DNA from: Drosophila pseudoobscura
Lineage: Eukaryota; Arthropoda; Insecta; Diptera; Drosophilidae
DNA length: 64,000 nt
Direction: 5' to 3'
Assembly (NCBI RefSeq): GCF_009870125.1
Contig: NC_046683.1
Span: 42,051,869 to 42,115,868, forward strand
Part shown: positions 47,773-57,199 of the stretch, piece after piece
Position numbering within the stretch: the stretch's first letter is position 1
How the letters are laid out: the number at the start of each line of letters is the position of its first letter
The notes under the pieces: generated by a model
The model's input: only the letters and a program-made list of their open reading frames with translations
Database searches by the model: none
What the model was told of the DNA's origin: nothing
Position numbers and translations under genes: made by a program

Positions 47773-49070
47773 CAGGGACGTTGGATAAATAGGATAAGTA
47801 TTGATTTAAGTAGACTCTCCCGACACTTCTTTGAAACACTACAGACAATAAGCAATGTGACAGCCTCAAATTACAAATTCAGGTTGAAGGTAAGGCATAG
47901 CAATTCCTTTATTTAATTATTATACTAACAAGTTGACACCCCACCCGCGCAGGGGATGACGATTGAGGGAAAAGAATCACAAGAGCAAAAAAACACGGAA
48001 GAGAACCATAACAGAGATCTTTGGAGGATTACCATCCCCCAACAACAGACACTGGTTGAAGGTTTTGCCTCCCGCCTCCCAAGACTTCCAAAATCATCGG
48101 CCGCAGTTGTTATTAATAAATATAATAAATAGACCACATAGACCATGTAGCTTGAGAGACATGAAGTAGGAAGAGTATGGATCGAGAAGGTGCCGATTAC
48201 TGGTTGTAGTAGCATACCATGATCCGAGATGATCTGAAGTAGAGTTGACAGAGCAAGAGAGAACAATAATAACAATTTGGAAAGGTTTTTAAAAATACAA
48301 ATAATGTTAAGGATGAGGTGCAACTCATGGCAGCTCCGTCGGAATGGCTTTAAAGACTTTTAGAACATTTGCTTACAGAAATATCCCCATCGCCATTCCA
48401 TCATTCAGACAACACTTACCAATCTGTCAATTTTTACCCACATTACTCATTCGCCCCCGTGGAATCCAGTTCCATTCATCCAATTACTCGAAAGTTTCGT
48501 TCACCTCCTTATCCCCTGCCCTCTCGAAGAACTGTAAACTAATCCAAGACCGCGAACGAAATCCGCGGCCAGGCGAAGTGCTCAAAAATTAATAACCTCA
48601 AAGAACGGAAACCTGAAATTCATAATTATAACTAGGGGGAGCGGGTAGGCGGCTCCTGTTCATGGGCCTGGATCATAAATTATAAACATAAATTTAAATT
48701 GGAAAACAAATGAAAACGTGCTAGTTCCTTTCAACCCTTTAACGCAGTCCCGCATCGACCATCCACCATCCACCATTTCGACATGAACTTGGCCACAAAA
48801 TCAGGTCAAATTGGAATGAATCAAGTTGGACATCATCCAGCGTCACCGCTTCAAAGTCCAGCAAGGGATCTTGGTGCACAGATGACACCTTCGAGCACAT
48901 AGTTTGTTTAATAGGTACAATTTTTGTAGTTACAATGGTATAAAAGGTATACGATATTACATATGCATTGTGCCAAAAGCTGATGCCGTCATATAATCAA
49001 CACAATATGCATACAATGTATTGTAGTTAGGCCTAGGTCACTTAAAGCATTATTAGGACACAATTGGCAT
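47773..49070. other. Non-coding DNA
   Basis: No gene is supported in these 1.3 kb. Open frames are short and unrecognised. A CATCCACCATCCACCAT run lies at 48760-48777. Confidence 0.5.
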
Positions 49071-49079
49071 TTGCATTCG

Positions 49080-49300
49080 ATTTTTTATTATGAAGCACCA
49101 CTATAACCGTGAAAGTCATTCGTTGCAGAATGAACTTCGGCAATGTTGTGCCACAAAATATCGAGGCTGTGCGCGAAATGATTGTAATTGGCATGAGATT
49201 GAGGCATCCTGTGCCAAAAGTATGACGTCTATCAAGACTTTTAATGACCCCCTGGTGGTAAAATAGGTGTGTTCGCGTTGGATCCAATACAATTTAAGAT
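49080..49300 (+). mobile_element. Mariner-like transposase remnant
   Basis: Plus-strand frames carry SLQNELRQ, then VPQNIEAVREMIV, then after a frame change HEIEASCAKSMTSIKT, and then VCSRWIQYNL after a stop. These follow the order seen between the HTH region and the catalytic core of mariner transposases (ENI-x-AVREMI, Y-x-EIEASLGIS, SRW-x-PHNL). It is decayed, with at least one frameshift and one stop. It ends within about 60 bp of the left limit of the midasin fragment. SLQNELRQ corresponds to SLQNKFRED in the remnant at 3.8 kb. Confidence 0.55.
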
Positions 49301-49344
49301 TGCAAATCGTGGTGCTGCAAAAGCTGTATATAACATTTAAGATG

Positions 49345-51400
49345 GTATGTGTGTCTTGAAGCAATCCAAGATGCAGCTGACGAGACGTGTAAACGAGAAG
49401 GTGGCACGCTTGACGCTGGTCTGGCCGATGGCCCTCCTGGTCTGCTCGGTTAGTTTCTGTCGCTTCAGGTCTTGCTCTGAGAGCTGCTCCCCATTCTCAA
49501 TATTGGACAGCAGCTCGGACTTGGCCAGAAGACTGGTACGTCCGATCTTGATAATCTCCAGTCCAAAATCCTCATCCGGTTTGTATTCATTGGCGAAATG
49601 CTCGCATCTGGAGCGAATGATGCCCAACTTGGCGCCGATGCTCGTGATCAGCGTGATCTTCTCCTTGCTCTGCGGCAGATACGAACAGAATACATCGACG
49701 GAACACAAAGTAGGCATACTCGGCGCTGGTCACCGAGAACTTGGCATTCGAACGCTGGCACAGCTTGATCAGATCCCGAATCGAGACCAGGCGGCCCGAG
49801 TTGGGACTGGATGAGAGTGTGACCTGCTCAAAGGGCAGCACCACGTACTTCTCCGTGTTGTCCGCCTTGTCGTTCGATTCCCGCTGACGCAGATTGTCAC
49901 CTTGCACAGCTCGTTGCGAGAGAGCGGCAGAACGTTGATCGTATTCAGATATTTATCCAGCAGCGAATAGAGCGATATCTGTCCCGAATTGCTGACCGAT
50001 TTGTTGGTCCTGAAACAGAGAAAATGTTTTGGATAAAGATGCCTCGAATGCTCCATGGACTCTTACCGCACTGTCACCAGCAATTGGAAGCCCGGCCCAA
50101 TCTTCACAGAGTCGCGAAAGCCGGAAACGTTCAGGCACTGCCTCTCTAGCAAACTGCTCAGAATTGTGTAGGTGTCTTGGGTGGCGGCATCCAGATCCTC
50201 CAGCAACAGCCAGTAGCCATGCATGACAGCTTAAAAGTTCAAATAATCATTCATATAATAGAACCCTCGTTCAGTTTAATCAATTCCTTCTCACCTGCGT
50301 GAGGACACCAGGAAGCCCAACGAAAGGCGAGAGGCAAATCGGCTTGGCCGCTGCGAGGCCGGGGGCAATGCTCCGCAGATTTACAACCGTCGAATCCACT
50401 TTTACAATGCGATCGCAACAGCCGGCAGTGCTGGCACAGAATTCCTGATTCTTCTTGTTGAATGGCGGCAAGAGTACGCCCTCAATGTTGGTCACACTCT
50501 GGTTGGGGCTCAGGCTCAGAATCTGTTCAGGCGTTTCGTCTTCGGGAGAATAGCAGCAGCCCTCGGCCTGCCTGGCTACGACCCATGACTGTTCCTTCTC
50601 GCGTTCAAATCGGAGCTGTGCTTCTGTGGATATCTTGGCATTTTGGGCATTCAGCTGTGTTGGGCTCATATTCGTGAGCATGGCCATGATGTAGTTGCAA
50701 TAGAGTTGTATCATCGGGCAGGGGGTCTCGAGGTGAGAGTAGGTGCCGGACCAGCCCCACAACTCACGAAAGTAGGACGTGTCACTTCGCAGCAACTGGT
50801 AGCAACATTTCAAGAGCTTTCATCTAACTTTTGGCTAGCCTTTGCGTTCTTTCCCTTTTGCTGGGGACACTGCTGGAATTACTTTGGCTTTTCTCGAACA
50901 GTGCTGGCTTGTTGTGGAAGTAGCTCTTTGCAAACCTATACGGATGTCAGAGGGAATGTGTGCTTTTGAGACTGGTCATCCGATACAGGGACCTCTACTC
51001 ACCTCTGCGCATCCACAGAGAAGTCCATTATCTTTGACAGGGCGATGCACTCCTTATGATATTGATGGATATCGTCTCCAGGCGAGTCCCATCGCAGGGC
51101 CATGCTAAGGAGCAGCAACAGCTGCTCCTCAAAGCTCACAAGGGAACGGTGTAGGCCGGACACGCAAGTTGCTCGCTGAGACTGCAGAACAGACGTTCAT
51201 CGTCTTGAGGCATATATTTCTAACGTGGAGCAAAGGTTTGTAAATTAAAGTGTGTTTTTTATTAAAATATGATATACACTTACCTTCTTTCTGATGAACT
51301 TCTGTACATTTTGAACAAACAAATTGTCTTGGGGCTCGTTGGCAGTCAACTGCAGAAGTCGCTGTGCGTAAAATCGTAGCTTGCTGGCATATACCTCCAT
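49345..51400 (-). pseudogene. Midasin (MDN1/Rea1) 5'-part pseudogene
   Basis: The minus strand from the ATG at 51398-51400 follows roughly the first 650 residues of midasin, a ribosome-assembly AAA ATPase of about 5,000 residues. Visible pieces are MEVYASKLRFYAQRLLQLT (exon 51284-51400), a second exon 51003-51219, the stretch YFRELWGWSGTYSHLE, a first AAA segment with KPICLSPFVG where a GxxGxGKT P-loop should be, YWLLLEDLDAATQD (Walker B), LYSLLDKYLNTINVLPLSR, RLVSIRDLIKLCQRS, and FANEYKPDEDFGLEI. It stops after TFSFTRLVSCIL, where the parent continues into the second P-loop. Introns with GT/AG borders remain, so it is a DNA-level copy. Frameshifts near 51,155, 49,860 and 49,700, a stop near 50,824 and the ruined P-loop mark it as dead. 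Confidence 0.8.
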
Positions 51401-51801
51401 TGCCTTGGTAGTCGGTCAACTGTATTCGGATACAGTTGCATATTTCTTTCGAGCTACTTTTAACTGCTTTCGAATTAATTTCCGAGCTCAGACCGGGGAA
51501 TTACCCGGGCAACACACGCGAATTTGAAACACGTGCAGCGCACCTTGCAATGGTTGCCACACAGTTCAATGCGAACATCTGTGTGCGGCAGTCTGGCAAC
51601 CTTTCGGTTTTGTTTACGTTTGGCATCCCCAAAGCCGGCGTTGCGCCAAATTGTTGTGAGTGGAAGTGCCCAGAGCCCAGTAGAGCCTCGAAAATAATTG
51701 CTGAACCAGTGTGATTTGTAAAAGTTAAAAGCCTGTTTACACAACACATTGCAATCTTGAACGATTAACGAAAGTTGTAGAAAGTTGGAAGAAACATTAA
51801 A
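51401..51801. promoter_or_regulatory. Shared 5' region between midasin fragment and cutoff
   Basis: Four hundred bases separate the two divergent start codons. The stretch presumably holds a bidirectional promoter for the minus-strand midasin copy and the plus-strand cutoff gene. No TATA box is evident. Because the midasin copy is dead, any constraint here would serve cutoff only. Confidence 0.4.
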
Positions 51802-53200
51802 ATGTTTGCAAGTATGCGCATATTATTTAACGCTGCCACGTTTTTTTGTTAAGCATCGGTAAAAACAATTTAAGGAAAATTAAATCTTGCGTTTTCAGAT
51901 GAATCCATGATGATTTCTGATGAGATATTATTAAATATAAAACCTCACGTTATTACCCAAGCGGACCGATGTGACTTTCCAGAATTTTCTAGGCCAGTGG
52001 CTCACGGGGGCTTCAGCTTATCGCCAGATGGAAAATTTGAGAACAACGAAAATCGATTGCGCTACGTAGTCGTTCCAGAAGTGAACAAATTCCAAGTGCA
52101 CCTGGGGGACTCTGAGCGGAGTCCTCCGCGAAGGTTACTCATGTCGCGGCCAGGCTTGGACAACATACTATTGTACATGGAGAGCACTGGGACATCCCAT
52201 CTAAGCGCCAAACTGAAGGTGGAAGTCAGTTACGACATTGTGTGCACCACCGAAGTTCTCGAACTAATCATGAGGACTCCCTACGAAATGATGGTAAACT
52301 GGACCCTCGCCGTGACTAAGTATCGAAACACGATTTACATCAGCCCCGTGGTTCCTGAGGATCTAAAAACTTCTCCCATGAAGGAACTGAATGCTGATTG
52401 GCTCGCAAAGCTTCGTAGGCACTTCCTATCCGGTATGGCATTGGAGTAACCATCCAATATTACCATTAAGTATTTTTTTTTTCAGAGAATGCAAATGCAA
52501 TGCTGAAACCATGCGACCCAATGGAACCGACTGGACAATACAACGGAGTGTTTTCCTTCAGCATAAATGGCACACGTTTTATTTTCGATTCACCAGTTCT
52601 GGCCGAAGGTTTTAGGATAGGAAGTGTCAGGAAGTCAGTACGGGGCCTTGAATGTACATTTAAAATCGGTTTAAATTTGCTCTTATTCGCATGCTAGTTC
52701 AAATGATGTCTTTACGGACCTGCAGTTTCGCCCAGACAGTATGAGCGTGGATGAATGGGCTACGCACAACCGTTGCGACGCCCTCAAGTGGTGGTCCAAG
52801 TGCTTTCTGGTGGGCATCGAAAACATTTACATTGCTAATGTTAACCGCCACATCATCGCGCACACCATTAACAAGATATCTGTGCGCCAACTTTGGAAGG
52901 ACTGCGTTAGTACATATATACAATATACCCCGATTGAAATAACACTTTTATTTGTTTGCGCAGGAAAAAGTGTGGTCACCGCAGGTCTGTGTCAATTTCC
53001 TGGTGCGGCTGGTGGACCAGATTCGCAGCTTTATGTCGTTAGTCGACTGCCCCAAGACCGTGTATCTGATGAAGTTTGATGCTAGCCAGGGGGAGATCTC
53101 GTACACATTGTATCCTGGCAGGAACCCGTTCACCTTCATTCCCGATTGGTTTCCCATAATGTTGGACGAGCGCATGGAGGACCTCCACAACACTTCATAA
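51802..53200 (+). CDS. Cutoff (Rai1/DXO-like protein of the piRNA pathway)
   Basis: Five exons give an uninterrupted product of about 378 residues: 51802-51811, 51899-52432, 52486-52633, 52698-52905 and 52964-53200, joined by introns of 87, 53, 64 and 58 bp with GT/AG ends. D. melanogaster Cutoff is about the same length as I recall (384). The fold is that of DXO/Rai1: RPVAHGGFSLSPDG, NRLRYVVVPE, TPYEMMVNWTLAVTK, DALKWWSKCFLVGIENI, PQVCVNFL and FIPDWFPIML. The decapping site is lost: the ELK motif reads DLQ and the GxxxE element is replaced by SENANAML. This is the hallmark of Cutoff, which binds with Rhino and Deadlock at piRNA clusters in germline nuclei and blocks termination and splicing. 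A start at 51907 without the first mini-exon is an alternative. Whether this is the ortholog or an extra copy cannot be decided here. Confidence 0.85.
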
Positions 53201-53438
53201 GAATTAAAGAAAATAATTTTTCATTTCATTATTGAGTAGATAAATGAAGTTTTAAGTTTTTTGGGACATCTTCATGGCGTTGGATTTGTGTTCATCTGCG
53301 TTATCATCATTTTGTCCCTTCAAGAATTTGAAGAGAATGCATTCGACTTTTACAAAAATATGGAAATGCTAGTTACACCGCCACTACACCGCATTAACGA
53401 AGCAGCTAGCAGTAAGAGTTAAGATTAGAGCCTGAAGC

Positions 53439-54401
53439 TTAGAGCTCGGTAATCTTGGGCCTTCCGTCACGGTCGAAGCTCTTCAGTTCTGTGGTCGCCT
53501 CGTTGGCAATGTATTTGATGAAATCATCGACCTCGCGACCCCCGTTGTAGCTTACGGGCTTATTCTTCGAGTCCTTGGGGAGCCAGAAGAGTGTGGGGAA
53601 TCCACGCACATTGAACTCTGGTGGCACATCGTTGGCCGTGGCATCCCTTTTGACAATGACCATATCGTCGTCTTGCAGTTTCTCGGCCAGCTCCTCGTAG
53701 ATGGGAGTCAGCTTCTTGCAGTGGCCGCACCATGGGGCGTAGAACTTAATAAGCGTGTCCTTGCCGTTGTTGATCACCAGATCGTCAAAGTTCTTAGCTA
53801 CAACCACCTTGACCGGAGTATCGTTCGACTCTGGGACGGGCTCGCTCTTGACATATGGCTCCAGTTCGTCGGCCAGCAGCTTCTCAAGCAAATCTTGTAG
53901 GTTCTCCACGGAGAACTCATCCTTCAGAGAGTACTTGAGATTCTTGGCATCACGGGCCAAAACGGTGGGCTTGTCACCAATAAAATCGTAGCCGTATTCG
54001 ATCAATTCGTGCTGGAAGTCGTCCTTGGAGCTAATGGCAAAGCTAATTTGGCCGGCAAATTCCTTGGCCACCTTCAGGACACGGTTGCGCCAGTAGTTGG
54101 TGCCCTTGGGATTCTTCTGGTAGTCGACGCTGTAGTAGGCGGTGATCAAGGGGTTCTGGAAGTCCCGCGAAGTGTCCTGCGTACGATAACCAACCAAGCC
54201 ATGGCTGCAGAGATTTAACGAACGTAAATTAAGAGTGTGCTTGGGGGGACGATATAGAAAAGAGATCACTTACTAATTCTCCTTGATGAAGGTGGTCAGG
54301 TCGGACTCAGTGCTTCCCTCACACTTGACTGTGGAAGCCTGTAACTTGTTGCTCAAATGTGGAGCACAGATCAGCACAATCTTATCGGTGTTTGCGTCCA
54401 T
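53439..54401 (-). CDS. ERp60 (PDIA3-like) copy lacking its 5' half
   Basis: Two exons (54274-54401 and 53439-54204, 69-bp intron) give about 297 residues matching the C-terminal 60% of ERp60, a thiol oxidoreductase of the ER lumen that folds glycoproteins. The match begins at TDKIVLICAPHLSNK in the b domain. The b' region (LITAYYSVDYQKNPKGTNYW) and the a' thioredoxin domain with APWCGHCKK are intact. The signal peptide and the first (a) thioredoxin domain are absent, and a stop lies in frame just upstream of the ATG at 54399-54401. The C-terminus reads ITEL in place of KTEL. The frame is open and splice sites are good, but without a signal peptide the product could not enter the ER in the usual way. 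It faces cutoff tail to tail with 238 bp between. It is most likely a truncated duplicate and possibly a pseudogene in the making. Confidence 0.8.
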
Positions 54402-55880
54402 TGCGCATCCATTCGGATTTCAAAATGTCACACACGTTCGGACGCCTGGCTGGAGCCCGGCTGAGGCACCTGACGACCGGGCGCCTGAAAGGTCTGCTGG
54501 CGTCATTCCAACGCCTCGAGAGCTCATTGATATATTTGGCTTGGATAATTGGCGATAATCATGGCGCCGGATACATCTTGGCCACCACTGACTTCCATTT
54601 AATTTGGTTGCAGCACGGATGATCATTGATTTTGTCGGTTCGACCTCGTCATTGTCCCCGTTTGAATCAATGTGTTCCTTCCCTTGCTCCCGAGCCCAAG
54701 TCTACGATCTCTTCTCCTTTTTACGAACCTGTTTCTCTGCTCCCGGGTCCTGGTCTATGTCCGAAGCAAGAATAGATTCAGAATCTTCGTACACCTTCGA
54801 CCACGTCTTCCGAATCCTCCTGTCTTTTTATCTGCGCTGAAGCAGCAACCCAGAGAAGGCATGCAGTTTGCATTGGCACCCGAATCGAGCATTATGTTCT
54901 GTCCGTTCATCTAAATTCCTTTCGCCTCTCCGTTGCTGTGGACTGCACTCCCAGAAACCTTCGGGTGCTCATATGTACCCATCCATAGCCCCGATCCCTA
55001 AGATCGCCTATCTGTCCGATTTCTGGTTTCTGTTTATTTTTGTGTTTACTTCGTTTCGGAATTCGAGTCGCTGTTGAGATTACATGTCTGCTGCATCTCT
55101 GTTTACGTACACGGCCCCCCAAACTCTCCCCTGAATTGGTTTTCCAATGAACCGAAACTCAACGAAACTCAATAAGGGGTTGCAGAAACAATAAATTATC
55201 AGCACTACTCAAATACTAAAACCCACACTTTTAGCTCACAATTTTCTTACTCATACTCTTACTCTTATCGGTTAAGCGGCCCTGCAAATATGCTGACTCT
55301 TGCGGACTTTCCTTCATTTCAGACTCTTTTTCTCGTTGAAGCGCATATGCGTACGGGGAGACGCTTGGTTCGGGGACTCTGCCCTTCAGATATTCAATGT
55401 GCCCCAATGCGATTTTTCTTCAAATTCTTTCCTGAGCTTACCCGGCCCGAAGAAAGCTGGCAGCGGCCCAACATCTAACTGTCCCTGTCGCCCGCGGAAA
55501 GGTATACGCCCAGCTGGAACCAACACAAGCAAGAGCCCCAGCGATCACGCACGCTGGAGAAGCACCTCGGCCCCTCAAGAGAATATCGCATTCTTCTCTT
55601 TATTAAGAGCTGATAGCCCCTTAGATCTTCCATCAGTGAGCTCTCATTTGGGATCTCTAATCGGTGTGTGCTCTATAAGAGAGAGCTTGAGCTGACAGAG
55701 CAACTTCAAAAGAAAGCTCATGTGCGATAGAGAGACTCGGGCAGCGATCGATTGCATATCTGTGTTCGCCATGTTGCAGACTCATGGAATTGCAACATGT
55801 TGGCCAGATTAATTAAATGCATTTAATGTAATTATGTATATGTAGATAAAAAAGCAATAAACGTTACTCTTTGGACTCCC
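54402..55880. other. Non-coding DNA right of the duplicated block
   Basis: No gene is supported. Sequence homologous to ERp60 ends abruptly near 54395-54401. Beyond it the frames are short and unrecognised. Confidence 0.5.
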
Positions 55881-56080
55881 TTTAAATGTGCAGCAGCTCT
55901 GTTTGGAAGTTGGTTTGGCCTTGGCTGCTCGTAATTTGCTGGAGTACCTCTCGCTTTGTTTCCTGGTGCTCATTCTTTAATATCTGCTGCTACTTCTGGA
56001 CTTCAAGGATTTTCCGAACCACCTCCTCCAGATTTTCCAGTTTAATATGCTCTGGTGCGTCGCATTGGTTGCGTAAATAC
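55880..56080 (-). pseudogene. Coiled-coil-like coding remnant, unidentified
   Basis: The minus strand reads IKLENLEEVVRKILEVQK, a stop, then KNEHQETKREVLQQITSSQG. The heptad-like spacing of Leu/Ile/Val and high Glu/Lys/Gln content suggest a coiled coil. One in-frame TAG interrupts it. The source protein is not recognisable, and the fragment could be chance. Confidence 0.25.
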
Positions 56081-56221
56081 TACTAGAGCCGTAATTGGAT
56101 CTGTAGTTGAATCGATATTAACGGAATTATTTCGGGACCCCCGGAAATCCGCAGAGCTATCATGCCAAATGTTTATAGCGAGATTTTCAAGATGTGCAGT
56201 CCATTACGACTTGCGTGTGTT

Positions 56222-57190
56222 GTACCAAACGACTATCTGAAAGTCGCAGCACTACCGTTTCGTCGTCTACCAGCCGTTGCCCCGATGAACGGGGCGCTGA
56301 TCACCCTATCACCCTCGACGACACCGTCCTGCTCTTGACCCGAGGATGCCTGTCGAGCTGCAGGACACCGCGCAAGTGCACATCACGTGTGCTGCCTTGC
56401 GCCCCGGCAGCTCCGGTACGCTGGCCGTGGGATGTGCTGCAGGGTTATGCATTTGGGAAAATAACAGTAAAATGAGTCTGCTGAGTGTCCTGGGACACAA
56501 ATATGTGACGTCCTTGAGCTGGAACACGAATGAAACACACCTGGTGAGTGCGGCAGTTCGCACCCACCACATAGTCCTCTGGGATATGGACTGGGCGGCC
56601 TTCTGACTTCCTGCCATAAGGTGCTCTACAGCCCTGACCTTGAGTTGCTCCTCTGTGCAGACAACAATTCTCAGGCAAACATCTGTTGCATGAATCAAGG
56701 CTTAAATAACTTGGATCCCGAGGCGGTGCAGCGGGACCTGTTCGTCCTGAAGGCCACACTTGATTCTTTAGTCTGGGCGACCATCGCCAGTTGCCAGTAT
56801 CTGCTGCACGTCCATGAGGAGGACTCCAACCTGTACGCCATCACTGGCCGCCCTGACGATCTGGAGTCAACCCGATATGATTGTTGTTGGGCTACAAAAC
56901 AACTTTCTGGCGATTAAGTTGTAGAAGAAACACTTCTAACTGGTCCAATGTGAGAACTCGCCCCCGAGCATCATTCCCTCTGGATCATTCCATCGTATGA
57001 ATAGCAAAGGAGAAGAAGATGAGGAAATGATTTCCGATTGTATAGAGTTTGGCGAAGGCGCGTCCCCCGAGTCCAATCTACTATTGCTTCGTCTACCGGA
57101 TGTGTTCCCGGAAGAATCCCTGCATCCATGTTTTTGGGTGACGCTGCGGAAGAGAAAGATGCTCACGATGCATTACACTTTTCTAATTAT
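56222..57190 (+). pseudogene. Aladin-like WD protein pseudogene, fragment 2
   Basis: Frames give ITLDDTVLLLTR, then after a shift PVELQDTAQVHITCAALRPG, LAVGCAAGLCIW, LGHKYVTSLSWN, HIVLWDMDW, and, after a stop at 56604-56606 and another shift, YSPDLELLLCADNNSQ, ANICCMNQGLNNLDPEAVQ, and EEDSNLYAITGRPDD. A further frame from about 56,990 reads GEEDEEMISDCIEFGEG. The order LDD-x-V, P-x-x-L, Q-x-x-I-x-x-A, LAV-x-C, CIW, GH-x-x-VTSL-x-W, W-D follows the WD repeats of the nuclear pore protein Aladin as I recall the human one. At least three frame breaks make it non-functional. It overlaps in content with fragment 1 at 25.7-26.0 kb. Confidence 0.6.
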
Positions 57191-57199
57191 TTTTTAGCT

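Noticed and set aside
52432-52450. Reading cutoff straight through to a stop at 52449 with a GMALE motif that would mimic the catalytic GxxxE of DXO
   Set aside because: GTATGG at 52433 is a good donor and splicing to 52486 keeps the conserved frame; the GMALE residues lie inside the intron.
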